From contig CAKMIX010000010.1 in the NCBI GenBank assembly GCA_927362715.1, positions 1 through 64,000 of the forward strand: 64,000 nt of DNA, written 5' to 3'. This DNA is from an uncultured Clostridia bacterium (GTDB lineage: Bacteria; Bacillota; Clostridia; Oscillospirales; Acutalibacteraceae). The notes beneath the pieces are model-generated. The model made no database searches, had not been told where the DNA came from, and saw nothing but the letters and a program-made list of their open reading frames with translations. The position numbers and the translations under genes were made by a program. Positions 25,829-35,998 of this stretch are shown here, piece by piece. Position 1 is the stretch's first letter, and each line of letters starts with the position of its first letter.

Positions 25829-28255
25829 ATGGAGTCTATTCCGCTCGCACACACGCGCCAGGGGAGCGGCGAAGCCGGTGTTCAGACGCTGCAGGAGCAC
25901 AGCCGCCATGTCGCCGAGATTTGCGCGGCGCTGAGCGGCAGGATCGGGCTTCGTAACTTAGGGTATTTAACAGGCCTTTTGCACGATGCGGGCAAGGCGC
26001 ATCCAAAATGGCAGACATATTTGCGCGAAAACACATCCGAAAAGCCGGGGCATGCTTACGCGGGGATGCTCTGGCTCTGGGAAAACTGCACAGGCGGCGG
26101 GGATTCACAAAACCTTGCCGCGCAGTTTGCCACGCTGGCGATCGGCTGTCACCACAGCGGCAGGTGCGATATGATCTCGCCGGATGGAATCGATTGCTTC
26201 AGAGAACGTATGGCTGCCGCGCATGCCGATTCGATGTATATGGAAAGCATGAATCATTTTTTTGCGCATTGCTGCACAAAAGCCGAAGTTTATGCGCTGC
26301 TGGAAAGCGCCGCAGAGGAACTGCGCGCGTTGTGCGGGCGCGTCGCGGCGGCGTTTCCGTTACAGGGCGAGGATAGGCAGGCGAACAAGCGGTATGCAAA
26401 CAGCGTCCGTTTTGCCATGGGTCTTGTCCAGCGCTTTTTATTCAGCGCCTTGGTGGATGCTGACTGGACCGACACCGCCTGTTTTATGCAAAACCGTCCG
26501 CTGCCAAAAGAGCCGGACGATATACAGCGGCAAGGAACTTGGGACAAGCTGTCAGAACATACCGAGCAGTTTGTGACGGCATTGCCGGCGCTTTACCCCA
26601 TAGATCGTCTGCGCCGGGATATCTCAGAACGATGTATGCGTGCCGCTGAGCGCTGCGGCGAGGGGGTCTATCGCCTTTGTGTGCCGACCGGCGGCGGAAA
26701 AACCTATGCGGGACTGCGCTTTTGTATGCAGATGGCAAAAAAGCACAATGCGCAGCACGTGTTTTATTTCTCACCGTATAAATCGATCACCGGACAAAAC
26801 GCCGCCTGTATTCGGCAGGCGCTTGGCAGCGTGGATGCGGTGCTGGAACACCATTCCGACGTTCTCGCACCCGAAGAGAACACGGAAAGCGAACGCTTTT
26901 TAGCGCAGTCGCAGCGCTGGCAGGGGGTGCCGGTGATCTGTACGACGATGGTGCAGTTCCTGAATACATTGTTTGCCGCACCGCGGCAAAACGTGCGCCG
27001 GCTGTGTGCGCTTTCAAACAGTGTGCTGCTGTTTGATGAGATCCAGGTGTTGCCGCTGCAGCATACCTACCTGTTTAATTTGGCCGTCATGACGCTGTCT
27101 GAATTATTGCACTGTACGGTTGTGTTGTGCACCGCCACACAGCCGACGCTGGAGCGCGCTGCCTACCCGCTGCGTTTTTCCGAACCTGTAGATCTGGTGG
27201 AAAACAGCAAAGACCTGTTCCTTCCGTTTTGCCGGACGCGTCTCATCCCAAAGTTGATCCCCGGCGGTATGCACGCACCGCAGCTTGCCGATTTCATTTG
27301 TGCGCAGGCACGGAATAATCGAAGCATTTTGATCGTGCTCAATACGAAAAAAGCCGTCAACAGCCTGTTTGATGCGCTGCAGGGGCAGACACCGGCAGAT
27401 ACGAAGCTGTTTTGTCTGACGACTTATCTCTGCAGTCAGCACCGACGCGATGTGCTTACACAAATATCAAAAGCTTTGCGCAGCGGAGAACGGCTGATCT
27501 GCGTCAGCACCCAGCTGATCGAAGCGGGCGTGGACTTGAGTTTTGACTGTGTGGTGCGCAGCCTTGCAGGACTGCCGAATATCGCACAGGCTGCCGGACG
27601 CTGCAACCGCCACGGGCAGGGCGGCGTGCGCGATGTGTATCTGGTCGTGTGTGCCGATGAGGATCTGCACCATCTGCCGGAGATCGACGATGCGCGGCGG
27701 ATCACACGCGACTTACTCGACACGTGCGATCCAAACACCGACCTGCTTTCCCCGCAAATGATGGACGCCTATTTCCGGCAGTATTACGAGAACGCGGCGC
27801 AGTCGAACAAGGCGGCGTATCCCGCACCGGGGCGTGACTTACCGCAAAATACCACGCTTTTGGATCTGCTGTCGAGTAATACTTGCGGTGTGCGGGCGTT
27901 CGTGGAAAGCGGGCATAAAAGGCCCGGAACATGGAGTCTGTGCCAAGCATTCGGCACGGCGGAGCGCCTGTTTGAAGCCATAGCCGACGCTGCGGTTCCC
28001 GTGCTGGTGCCGTATAAAGAAGGCGTACGAAAAATCGCAGAGCTATTTTCCTTGTCGCCGGATAAGGTGCGGTTGTCCGATCTGCAGCCCTATACCGTAT
28101 CGCTTGGGAAAAGAGATGTGGACAGGCTCGAACAAGCGGGCGCGGTTTATCCTGCCCTGCAGGGTGCGGTGCGCATCTTGCGGGAAGAATTCTATGACAG
28201 CGAGAAGATCGGTGTTCGCATACAGGCGGAGGCTGTGCCGCCCTGTTTCGTATAA
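25829..28255 (+). CDS. cas3: CRISPR-associated nuclease/helicase Cas3 (type I-C)
   Basis: 808 aa. The N-terminal HD nuclease has EHSRHV (about 28), LLHDAGKAH (about 50) and GCHHSG (about 109). The superfamily 2 helicase has motif I PTGGGKT (about 288), motif II LLFDEIQ (about 400), motif III TATQPT (about 434) and motif VI AAGRCNRHGQGG (about 588). It is recruited by Cascade to unwind and degrade target DNA. First gene of the operon; AAAGGAGGG lies 6-7 bases before the ATG. Confidence 0.97.
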   Translation: MESIPLAHTRQGSGEAGVQTLQEHSRHVAEICAALSGRIGLRNLGYLTGLLHDAGKAHPKWQTYLRENTSEKPGHAYAGMLWLWENCTGGGDSQNLAAQFATLAIGCHHSGRCDMISPDGIDCFRERMAAAHADSMYMESMNHFFAHCCTKAEVYALLESAAEELRALCGRVAAAFPLQGEDRQANKRYANSVRFAMGLVQRFLFSALVDADWTDTACFMQNRPLPKEPDDIQRQGTWDKLSEHTEQFVTALPALYPIDRLRRDISERCMRAAERCGEGVYRLCVPTGGGKTYAGLRFCMQMAKKHNAQHVFYFSPYKSITGQNAACIRQALGSVDAVLEHHSDVLAPEENTESERFLAQSQRWQGVPVICTTMVQFLNTLFAAPRQNVRRLCALSNSVLLFDEIQVLPLQHTYLFNLAVMTLSELLHCTVVLCTATQPTLERAAYPLRFSEPVDLVENSKDLFLPFCRTRLIPKLIPGGMHAPQLADFICAQARNNRSILIVLNTKKAVNSLFDALQGQTPADTKLFCLTTYLCSQHRRDVLTQISKALRSGERLICVSTQLIEAGVDLSFDCVVRSLAGLPNIAQAAGRCNRHGQGGVRDVYLVVCADEDLHHLPEIDDARRITRDLLDTCDPNTDLLSPQMMDAYFRQYYENAAQSNKAAYPAPGRDLPQNTTLLDLLSSNTCGVRAFVESGHKRPGTWSLCQAFGTAERLFEAIADAAVPVLVPYKEGVRKIAELFSLSPDKVRLSDLQPYTVSLGKRDVDRLEQAGAVYPALQGAVRILREEFYDSEKIGVRIQAEAVPPCFV

Positions 28256-28288
28256 AGATAAAGTAAACGGATTAAAGGAGGAATCTGT

Positions 28289-29032
28289 TTGGAACACGCC
28301 AATTCTATTTCCCTGCGGGTTTGGGGGCGGTATGCGCTGTTCAGCGACCCCATCACCCGCGTCGGCGGTGAAAAGTGCAGCTATCCGATCCCGACGTATC
28401 AGGCGATCAAAGGGATCTTGGAAAGCTGTTACTGGAAGCCGACATTCGTCTGGGTGCCGGACGAGATCCGCATCCTGCGCCCCATTGAGACCGAGTCTAA
28501 AGGGGTGCGCCCGATTCAGTACAACAACGGGAAAAACGACCTGTCCATCTACACCTATTTGTCCGATGTCGAATATCAGGTGCGTGCGCATTTTGAATGG
28601 AATCTGCATCGCCCCGACCTTGTGGGCGACCGGAACGAAAATAAGCACTATTTTATTGCAAAGCGCATGCTTGAGCGCGGCGGGCGCCGGGATGTTTTCC
28701 TCGGGACGCGCGAATGTCAGGGGTATATTGAACCCTGCGAATTCGGCGCGGGAACGGGCGCGTATGACAACACACCGCCTATGCCTCTGGGGCTGATGCT
28801 GCATGGCATCACCTATGCGGATGAGTCCGGCGACGGGCATATGTACGAGCGTCTCTGGCGGCCCGTTATGCGCGCGGGCGTGGTGCAATTTGTATGCCCG
28901 GAAGACTGCCCGGTCGTGCGGCCCATCCGCAAACAAAATATTAAGACTTTCACGCTCGGCGAAACGGTCGAGCCTGTCGAACGTCTGTTTAAGGAGGTGG
29001 CGCCGCGTGGGATGGATGGAACGCTGCTTTGA
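28289..29032 (+). CDS. cas5c: Cas5c, pre-crRNA-processing Cascade subunit
   Basis: 247 aa, typical for Cas5c/Cas5d. It begins with the RAMP strand [15 protein letters not shown] and contains the conserved [15 protein letters not shown] helix. Type I-C systems lack Cas6 and this subunit cuts the repeat RNA; no cas6 is present here, in agreement. The start is a TTG at 28289, chosen because a perfect AAAGGAGG lies 6 bases upstream and no ATG or GTG fits. It follows cas3 by 33 bases and overlaps cas8c by 26. Confidence 0.95.
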   Translation: MEHANSISLRVWGRYALFSDPITRVGGEKCSYPIPTYQAIKGILESCYWKPTFVWVPDEIRILRPIETESKGVRPIQYNNGKNDLSIYTYLSDVEYQVRAHFEWNLHRPDLVGDRNENKHYFIAKRMLERGGRRDVFLGTRECQGYIEPCEFGAGTGAYDNTPPMPLGLMLHGITYADESGDGHMYERLWRPVMRAGVVQFVCPEDCPVVRPIRKQNIKTFTLGETVEPVERLFKEVAPRGMDGTLL

Positions 29033-30980
29033 AACCTATGAAAACAACCGGGATCTGATTGGCGTGCCTGCCCAAAAAGCGGTGAAGGATACCGGCAGGC
29101 GTGAAGCACCCATCCTGCTGCCGGTTGCCCATACGACCCAAAAAGCCCATGTCGAGGTGAATCTCTCGGATGACGGCGTTTTTCAATCGGCTTGGGTGCT
29201 TCGCCCGGACGAGATGACCACGATCATCCCCTGTACCGAAGAATCCGGTTCGCGTACCTCCGGCGCAGTTCCGCACCCGCTTGCGGATAAGCTGCAATAT
29301 ATCGCGGGAGATTACAAGGCGTTCGGCGGTCCGAAAGCAAGCGCGTGGGAACCGTATCTGGAGCAGCTTCGCGCATGGTGTGCCTCACCGTACAGCCACC
29401 CAAAGGTGCGCGCGGTGCTGACTTATTTGGAAAAAGGCTGCCTGATCGCTGACCTTGTGCGCGAACGTATCCTGTACACAGACGCAGCGGGACATTTGCT
29501 GCAAAAATGGGATGGCACAAAAAACGAAACCCCCGCCATATTTGGAGTTTTGACCGGCGGCGACGAGTTCGAGACCTTCGTGCGTTTCCGCGTCGGCGGC
29601 GTAGCGCTCGCAGGGAACAAAGCAGTACAGGAAAGCTACATCCGCTATTATCTTTCCACCATGCAGCAAACGGATTTCTGCTATGTGCAGGGGGAAAGCA
29701 TGCCGGTCTCACGCTTAAGCCCCGCAAAGATCCGCAACGCGGGCGATAAAGCCAAGCTGATCTCCAGCAATGATAGTCAGAATTTCACATATCGCGGACG
29801 CTTTGAAAATGCCGAACAGGCGCTGAGCGTCGGCTACGAGACCACGCAAAAAGCACATAACGCGCTGCGTTGGCTTTGCGGGCGGCAGGGCGTGCAGAAC
29901 GGCGACCAGACCATCCTGGTCTGGGGTACGGAAAACGAGCCGATCCCCGCCGTTACGGCAGATACTTTGGAACTTACCGAAAACGCACCCGGCCTATCCG
30001 ACCTGCCGACACTGCCAAACGATTTTGAGACGGAAAAGGCGCAGCCGACCACGCGGGAGGCTTTTGCCCTGCAATTCAAAAAAGCGGTGCAGGGGTATCG
30101 CGCAAAGCTGGGCGCACATTCCAAGATCACCGTCATGGTGCTGGATTCCGCAACGCCGGGTCGGCTGTCCGTCCGCTATTATCGGGAGCTTTCCGGCTCG
30201 CGGCTCGTCGATTGCGTGGAGGATTGGCATCGAAGCTTTGCTTGGGAGCTGCGCTACCGTAAAGTCGAAATTCCGCAGTCCGGCGGCAAGCCGGCCTTAA
30301 ACCCCATAACCTTTCTCGGCGCGCCTGCACCTGCGGATATTGCCAAAGCAGCATACGGCGAGCGCGTCGACCAAAAGCTCAAGCAGCAGACCATTGAACG
30401 GCTGCTGCCCTGCATCACGGAGGGCAGGCGATTCCCGCGCGACCTAATGCTTTCCGCCGTACACCGCGCATCCAACAGCGTCGCTCTGGACACTTGGGAA
30501 GCGAACAAGACGCGCAGCATTGCCTGTGCCTTGGTGCGCGGCTATTATCACCGAAATCTAAAGGAGGATTTTTCTATGGCAGTTCAAAACGATTGCAACG
30601 ACCGCAGCTATTTGTTCGGACGCATCCTTGCCTATGCCGAACAGATCGAGTATACCGCCTCGCGCGCGCAGGATATCGCACCCGTCGACCGGCGGCCGAC
30701 CAACGCGCTGCGTTATGAGGTCGCGTTCACGATCCATCCCGCCAAAACGACCGCGCTGCTTGAAACACAGCTTCAACCGTACCTGACCCGTTTGGCAAGG
30801 GCGGGAAAATCTTCTTATCTGCACGATCGGATGCTGGAACTTATGGATCGGCTGAAATTGGATGGCTTTACAAATCAACCGCTTTCAGAACTGTATCTGC
30901 TGGGCTATGCCGCGCAGCGTATGGAATTTATCAAAAAGCACGATGCCGAAAACGACGCCCAATCTACTGTTTCTGAATAA
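29007..30980 (+). CDS. cas8c: Cas8c (Csd1), large Cascade subunit
   Basis: 657 aa, the PAM-reading large subunit of type I-C Cascade. The GTG start at 29007 gives the family-typical beginning [12 protein letters not shown] and lies 9 bases after AAGGAGG. The gene overlaps the end of cas5c. The last 134 codons carry their own ribosome site and ATG (see Cas11c), as established for I-C systems. Conserved Csd1 segments such as [18 protein letters not shown] (about 378) are present. Confidence 0.95.
   Translation: MGWMERCFETYENNRDLIGVPAQKAVKDTGRREAPILLPVAHTTQKAHVEVNLSDDGVFQSAWVLRPDEMTTIIPCTEESGSRTSGAVPHPLADKLQYIAGDYKAFGGPKASAWEPYLEQLRAWCASPYSHPKVRAVLTYLEKGCLIADLVRERILYTDAAGHLLQKWDGTKNETPAIFGVLTGGDEFETFVRFRVGGVALAGNKAVQESYIRYYLSTMQQTDFCYVQGESMPVSRLSPAKIRNAGDKAKLISSNDSQNFTYRGRFENAEQALSVGYETTQKAHNALRWLCGRQGVQNGDQTILVWGTENEPIPAVTADTLELTENAPGLSDLPTLPNDFETEKAQPTTREAFALQFKKAVQGYRAKLGAHSKITVMVLDSATPGRLSVRYYRELSGSRLVDCVEDWHRSFAWELRYRKVEIPQSGGKPALNPITFLGAPAPADIAKAAYGERVDQKLKQQTIERLLPCITEGRRFPRDLMLSAVHRASNSVALDTWEANKTRSIACALVRGYYHRNLKEDFSMAVQNDCNDRSYLFGRILAYAEQIEYTASRAQDIAPVDRRPTNALRYEVAFTIHPAKTTALLETQLQPYLTRLARAGKSSYLHDRMLELMDRLKLDGFTNQPLSELYLLGYAAQRMEFIKKHDAENDAQSTVSE
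30576..30980 (+). CDS. cas11c: Cas11c, small Cascade subunit from an internal start in cas8c
   Basis: An in-frame ATG at codon 524 of cas8c is preceded at 30560-30567 by a perfect AAAGGAGG with 8-base spacing. It is as good a ribosome site as any in the operon. Translation gives a 134-aa, mostly helical product beginning [18 protein letters not shown]. Internal translation of Cas11 from cas8 is established for type I-C, I-B and I-D systems; here it is read directly from the sequence. Confidence 0.88.
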   Translation: MAVQNDCNDRSYLFGRILAYAEQIEYTASRAQDIAPVDRRPTNALRYEVAFTIHPAKTTALLETQLQPYLTRLARAGKSSYLHDRMLELMDRLKLDGFTNQPLSELYLLGYAAQRMEFIKKHDAENDAQSTVSE

Positions 30981-31000
30981 AACATTTTTGGAGGTATATC

Positions 31001-31855
31001 ATGAAAACTTTACAGAACAAAATCGACTTTGCACTTGTCCTTGCCGTCCGACACGCCAATCCGAACGGCGATCCGCTCAACGGCAACCGCCCGCGTGAGA
31101 CCTATGAGGGCTTCGGCGAAATTTCGGACGTCTGTCTCAAACGAAAGATCCGCAACCGCCTGATGGACATGGGCGAATGTGTTTTCGTACAATCCGATGA
31201 CCGCTGTACAGACGGCCTCCACAGCCTCAAAGAGCGCGCAGATGCCTGCCCCGAGCTTGTGGCAGCGAGCAAAGCGAAAGACCGCGAGGCCTATGCGCAG
31301 GCTGCCTGCGAGACTTGGCTGGATGTGCGCAGCTTCGGACAGGTGTTTGCATTTAAATCGAAAGGAGATGGTGTTTCCGTCGGCGTGCGCGGCCCGGTTT
31401 CGATCCACCCTGCGTTCAGCGTGGATCCCATTACCATTGACAGCCTGCAGATCACAAAAAGTGTGAATGGTGAACCCGGCGATAAAAAATCGAGCGATAC
31501 CATGGGCGCCAAGCACCGCGTTGGTTTCGGCGTATATACCACGTTCGGCAGCATCAACTGCCAGCTTGCTGAAAAGACGGGCTTTACCGACGCGGACGCA
31601 GAAAGCATCAAACACGCGCTCTGCACGCTGTTCGAAAACGACGCTTCCTCCGCGCGTCCCGACGGCAGCATGGAGGTGCTTCGCGTATATTGGTGGCGGC
31701 ACAACTGCAAAAGCGGGCAATATCCGTCTGCCAAAGTCCACCGCTTGCTGAAGGTGGAGAAAAAAACGGATGCGCCGCGCACGATCGAGGATTACAATAT
31801 CACCTGCGATACGCTGCCTGATCTCGCGGTGGAAGTCTATGGCGACGAATCCTGA
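31001..31855 (+). CDS. cas7c: Cas7c (Csd2), crRNA backbone subunit
   Basis: 284 aa. It has the Cas7 RAMP core: an N-terminal strand (KIDFALVLAVRHANPNGDPL) with the NPNGDP motif, and a VGVRGPVSIHPAFSVDPI segment about 125-145. Several copies coat the crRNA spacer. The ATG follows GGAGGTATATC. It is 20 bases after cas8c, and its last 17 bases overlap cas4. Confidence 0.97.
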   Translation: MKTLQNKIDFALVLAVRHANPNGDPLNGNRPRETYEGFGEISDVCLKRKIRNRLMDMGECVFVQSDDRCTDGLHSLKERADACPELVAASKAKDREAYAQAACETWLDVRSFGQVFAFKSKGDGVSVGVRGPVSIHPAFSVDPITIDSLQITKSVNGEPGDKKSSDTMGAKHRVGFGVYTTFGSINCQLAEKTGFTDADAESIKHALCTLFENDASSARPDGSMEVLRVYWWRHNCKSGQYPSAKVHRLLKVEKKTDAPRTIEDYNITCDTLPDLAVEVYGDES

Positions 31856-32516
31856 CGATTACCTCCCGCTGTCCGGCATCCAGCATTTCTGTTTTTGCCG
31901 GCGGCAGTGGGCACTGATCCATCTTGAACAGCAGTGGGCGGAAAACCTGCGCACAGCACAGGGGCGGCTTCAGCATGCGCGCTGTCATGATGATACATAT
32001 TCGGAATCGCGCGGAAACTTACGCATTGTGCGCGGCATGCGCGTAGCTTCTCAAACACTGCGGCTGAACGGCGTATGCGATGTGGTGGAATTCCGCGCAG
32101 ATCCGAACGGGATAGAGATCCAAGGGTGGTCGGGGACCTGGCACCCTTCTCCGGTGGAATATAAGCACGGTGTCCCGAAAGAACACGACGCTGACCGTTT
32201 GCAGCTTTGCGCGCAGGCAATGGCGCTGGAAGAAATGCTGGTTTGTACGATCCCGCGCGGCGCACTGTATTATGCGGGCACGCGGCGGCGCGAAGCAGTG
32301 GAACTGACTGCGGAGCTTCGACTGAAAACACAGACAATGGCGGACGAAATGCACGAACTGTATGCCCGCGGATACACGCCGAAGACCCGTCCCGGTAAGC
32401 ATTGCAATGCCTGCTCCCTGAAAGAGCTCTGCTTGCCGGCACTTTGCCGCCGCGGTGATGTGTCGGGTTATATTCGCACACATCTTGAAGAAGCACAGCG
32501 GGGAGGGGAAACATGA
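31839..32516 (+). CDS. cas4: Cas4, Fe-S nuclease for PAM selection
   Basis: 225 aa. The RecB-like nuclease core includes PVEYKHGVPK (about 105) and DRLQLCAQAMALEEM. Iron-sulphur cysteines sit at the N-terminus (HFCFCRRQW, about 18-21) and the C-terminus (CNACSLKELC, about 188-197). In I-C systems Cas4 trims prespacers and fixes PAM orientation with Cas1-Cas2. The start is at 31839 (MATNPDDYLPLSG) inside the end of cas7c. The stop overlaps the cas1 start as ATGA. Confidence 0.95.
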   Translation: MATNPDDYLPLSGIQHFCFCRRQWALIHLEQQWAENLRTAQGRLQHARCHDDTYSESRGNLRIVRGMRVASQTLRLNGVCDVVEFRADPNGIEIQGWSGTWHPSPVEYKHGVPKEHDADRLQLCAQAMALEEMLVCTIPRGALYYAGTRRREAVELTAELRLKTQTMADEMHELYARGYTPKTRPGKHCNACSLKELCLPALCRRGDVSGYIRTHLEEAQRGGET

Positions 32517-33544
32517 GAAAACTGCTCAATACGCTGTTTGTCCTAACCGAGGACAGCTACCTTACCCTGGATGGTGAAAACGTTGTGGTGCGCCGCGGCG
32601 AAGCGGAAACTGCTCGCTTTCCGCTGCATACTCTGGAGAGTATTCTATGCTTTTCTTATCCCGGCGCATCGCCTGCTTTGATGGGTGCATGTGCCGCGCA
32701 CGGGGTGGATCTGGTCTTTTTCTCCCCGCGCGGAAAATTCCTGGCGCGCACGGTAGGCGAAACGCGCGGCAATGTCTTGCTGCGCCTGACGCAATGCCGC
32801 ATAGCGGACAAAGAAGCAGAAAGCTGTCGGCTGGCGCGCAGCTTTATTCTCGGTAAGGTTTATAACGCCCGTTGGGTGCTCGAACGCGCTACGCGTGACC
32901 ATCCGCAGCGGGTGCCTGTGGAACGGCTCAAAACAGTTTCCGCACAGCTCGCAGAAGCGCTCCCACGCATTGAAGCGTGCGCAGCACCGGAAGAACTGCG
33001 CGGGCTGGAGGGGGAGGCGGCACAGCGATATTTTGACGCGTTTGACAGCCTTATTTTGCAGCAGAGGGACACATTTGCGTTCCATGGGCGCAGCCGCCGC
33101 CCGCCACTCGACCCCATCAATGCGCTTCTGTCCTTTGCCTATACTCTTTTGGCGCGGGATTGCACAGCCGCGTTGGAGGGCGTCGGGCTTGACCCGTATA
33201 TCGGATTCCTGCACCGGCAGCGACCGGGTCGCTGCAGCCTTGCGCTTGACTTGATAGAAGAGCTGCGCTGCCCCTACGCCGACCGTTTTGTGCTTTCGTG
33301 TGTAAACCGAAAAATCGTAACAGACAGGCATTTTCAAAAACAGGAAAGCGGCGCCGTTCTGCTCAATGACGAGGGCAGGCGTGCATTTCTCGGCGCCTGG
33401 CAGCGCCGAAAACAGGAAACCTTGCAGCACCCGTTCCTGCACGAAAAGATCCCATGGGGATTGGTGCCCTATGTGCAGGCGCTGCTGTTGGCGAGAATGC
33501 TGCGCGGGGATCTGGAACGTTATCCGCCATTTTTTTGGAAGTGA
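32513..33544 (+). CDS. cas1: Cas1 integrase
   Basis: 343 aa. The metal-binding triad of Cas1 is present: Glu in GLEGEAAQRYF (about 165), His in GFLHRQRPGR (about 230) and Asp in the DLIEELRCPYAD segment (about 245). With Cas2 it inserts new spacers beside the leader. It is translationally coupled to cas4 (ATGA). Confidence 0.97.
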   Translation: MRKLLNTLFVLTEDSYLTLDGENVVVRRGEAETARFPLHTLESILCFSYPGASPALMGACAAHGVDLVFFSPRGKFLARTVGETRGNVLLRLTQCRIADKEAESCRLARSFILGKVYNARWVLERATRDHPQRVPVERLKTVSAQLAEALPRIEACAAPEELRGLEGEAAQRYFDAFDSLILQQRDTFAFHGRSRRPPLDPINALLSFAYTLLARDCTAALEGVGLDPYIGFLHRQRPGRCSLALDLIEELRCPYADRFVLSCVNRKIVTDRHFQKQESGAVLLNDEGRRAFLGAWQRRKQETLQHPFLHEKIPWGLVPYVQALLLARMLRGDLERYPPFFWK

Positions 33545-33553
33545 GGGAACGGA

Positions 33554-33844
33554 ATGCTGGTGCTTGTAACGTATGACGTTAATACGGAGACTGCGGCCGG
33601 GCGCAAGCGGCTGCGGCAGGTGGCAAAGCAGTGCGTAAATTACGGACAGCGTGTGCAGAATTCGGTGTTTGAATGTTTATTGGACGCTGCACAGTATGCA
33701 ATGCTGAAGGCGCGCCTGACCGCGCTTATCGACGAGCAGATCGACAGCCTCCGTTTTTACAGGCTCGGAAATGCGTACCAAAGCAAAGTTGAACACGTCG
33801 GCAAAAGCCCGCGCTTCGCACAGGACGATGTTTTATTGTTGTGA
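33554..33844 (+). CDS. cas2: Cas2
   Basis: 96 aa, normal family length. The ferredoxin-fold start LVLVTYDVNT carries the conserved Asp, and NSVFECLLD is the second core strand. It forms the Cas1-Cas2 adaptation complex. It is 9 bases after cas1 with a GAGGGAACGG ribosome site. Confidence 0.97.
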   Translation: MLVLVTYDVNTETAAGRKRLRQVAKQCVNYGQRVQNSVFECLLDAAQYAMLKARLTALIDEQIDSLRFYRLGNAYQSKVEHVGKSPRFAQDDVLLL

Positions 33845-34033
33845 TGTGCGGTGCGAACGTCAAGAGCACAGCCGTATGGCGTGCCTTTCGCACCGGAAAA
33901 ATGAGGGTTGATGTGCAAACCGAAATCCAACAAATGCTTTTTATTTCGGTTTGTGGACAGTTTCAGAGTAAGATTTGTATAATCTGTCTATGATTTTGCC
34001 AATTTAATGCCTTTTGCCTTGGCACATTTTGCC
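33845..34033 (+). promoter_or_regulatory. CRISPR leader
   Basis: 189 AT-rich bases between cas2 and the first repeat. They contain an 11-bp inverted repeat (CAAACCGAAAT / ATTTCGGTTTG, 33916-33926 and 33943-33953). Directly after it is a promoter, TGGACA (33955-33960) and TATAAT (33978-33983) with a 17-base spacer. Transcription would start about 40 bases before the first repeat and run along the array. Confidence 0.8.
33955..33983 (+). promoter_or_regulatory. promoter for pre-crRNA
   Basis: TGGACA and TATAAT with 17-base spacing in the leader, oriented toward the array. Confidence 0.7.
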
Positions 34034-35883
34034 GTCGCTCCCCGCACGGGGAGCGTGGATTGAAATAAAACGCAGTCAACGTCATACTCTGTGTCGTCAA
34101 GTCGCTCCCCGCACGGGGAGCGTGGATTGAAATAATAACGGCAGCACGTCTGCTTCAATATGCCATTCGTCGCTCCCCGCACGGGGAGCGTGGATTGAAA
34201 TTTGAGTGCCTGCTTACTGGTTCCAAAAAAGAAAAAGGTCGCTCCCCGCACGGGGAGCGTGGATTGAAATTTAGGGGTGGTGATCGTGGCAAAGCTGACA
34301 GATAAGCGTCGCTCCCCGCACGGGGAGCGTGGATTGAAATACAGCGGCGGAACTGTCCGGGCGCGGCAGTGTAAGTCGCTCCCCGCACGGGGAGCGTGGA
34401 TTGAAATAAGCATCGACTGCTACGACTTTATCAAGAGCGGGGTCGCTCCCCGCACGGGGAGCGTGGATTGAAATGGATAGTATTACGTATTCGTTTAGCT
34501 GGGTGAATGGTCGCTCCCCGCACGGGGAGCGTGGATTGAAATCGCGCGTGGCGAGCTCTTTGACCGGCGGCTCGCGTCGCTCCCCGCACGGGGAGCGTGG
34601 ATTGAAATAAGACGAAGGCTTCCGAGCGGCACAAAAAGATAGTCGCTCCCCGCACGGGGAGCGTGGATTGAAATAATAAGTAGTTTTATAAATAATAGTG
34701 GAAATAGAACGTCGCTCCCCGCACGGGGAGCGTGGATTGAAATGGGTACGGTGTGGGCGAATGCCCGGATGTGAAGTGTCGCTCCCCGCACGGGGAGCGT
34801 GGATTGAAATAAAACGACTGTGAATGGTTGGTTGGATACGATAAAGTCGCTCCCCGCACGGGGAGCGTGGATTGAAATAACGGAGAAGTATTATATTGAC
34901 TATATCCACGAGTCGCTCCCCGCACGGGGAGCGTGGATTGAAATCATGACTGATAATGGAATTTTTGAAGTTTAAGCGGTCGCTCCCCGCACGGGGAGCG
35001 TGGATTGAAATTGCCGATTGATTATTGCTCGGACAGCTTGGGCTTGTCGCTCCCCGCACGGGGAGCGTGGATTGAAATTCACTAAGGATGGTAAAGAACC
35101 GAAGTATGCGGCGTCGCTCCCCGCACGGGGAGCGTGGATTGAAATTTTACTGTCAATAGACAGTTCCGACGCCAAAAAAAGTCGCTCCCCGCACGGGGAG
35201 CGTGGATTGAAATTGTCTGCTCGCAAAGTTCAATTCTGTGTACAAGGTCGCTCCCCGCACGGGGAGCGTGGATTGAAATGAGTGGCACATTCGGACATTT
35301 ATCGCGCAGTTATTGTCGCTCCCCGCACGGGGAGCGTGGATTGAAATTGCCTTTTCCACTCCGCAATACTATCAGGTCGAGTCGCTCCCCGCACGGGGAG
35401 CGTGGATTGAAATATTGAGTGTCAGACGCAGTTAGGCCGTGGAACAGTGTCGCTCCCCGCACGGGGAGCGTGGATTGAAATGATATGCTGCGGGATTATA
35501 TTTTATACTTCGAACGTCGCTCCCCGCACGGGGAGCGTGGATTGAAATTTAATACGTTTTAACTCACGCTGAGCAAACATAGGTCGCTCCCCGCACGGGG
35601 AGCGTGGATTGAAATATGGAGCAGAAGACCAGAACCGACAAAAAAACTGGTCGCTCCCCGCACGGGGAGCGTGGATTGAAATTCAAAACGGGTGTTTAAT
35701 CCCGAAAAGTGGGAGAGTCGCTCCCCCGCACGGGGAGCGTGGATTGAAATGGGTTCGGGCAGGCGCGGCTGTCGAGGATGTATGGTCGCTCCCCGCACGG
35801 GGAGCGTGGATAGAAATCCGCCATACAGGATGTGTGCGACAGCGTTTCGCGTCGCTCCCCGCATGGAGAGCGTGAATAGGAAT
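34034..35883 (+). CRISPR. type I-C CRISPR array
   Basis: The 33-base repeat begins GTCGCTCCCCGCACGGGG and ends AGCGTGGATTGAAAT. It starts at 34034 and recurs about every 67 bases. The first 25 repeats (to 35682) look identical. Repeat 26 (35717) has one extra C, repeat 27 (35785) one change, and repeat 28 (35851) about five. A further fragment begins at 35919. Spacers are about 33-37 bases; I see no duplicates by eye. The repeat folds into a 7-bp stem GCTCCCC / GGGGAGC, and its 3' end gives the crRNA 5' handle, as in I-C. Decay at the far end fits leader-side addition. Confidence 0.98.
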
Positions 35884-35918
35884 TTGGTACGGCAGAAAAT
35901 CTTAAGTTCTCCGCTTGT

Positions 35919-35975
35919 GTCGCTCTCCGCAGTGGAAAATCCCCGCTCCCTATACAGGGCGCGGGGATAGAAAAT
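35919..35975. terminator. array trailer: repeat fragment merged with a hairpin
   Basis: A fragment of the repeat (GTCGCTCTCCGC) is followed by a stem-loop (about ATCCCCGCTCCCT / AGGGCGCGGGGAT around TATAC). The stem end GGGATAGAAAAT resembles the repeat end. It can act as terminator for both the array and the convergent minus-strand genes. Confidence 0.5.
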
Positions 35976-35998
35976 CTTTTATTTCGGTACGACCATTA

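Noticed and set aside
34155-35864. Several minus-strand open frames with tandem peptide repeats (ISIHAPRAGSD / FNPRSPCGER / FQSTLPVRGAT)
   Set aside because: They are translations of the CRISPR repeat in three frames, not genes.
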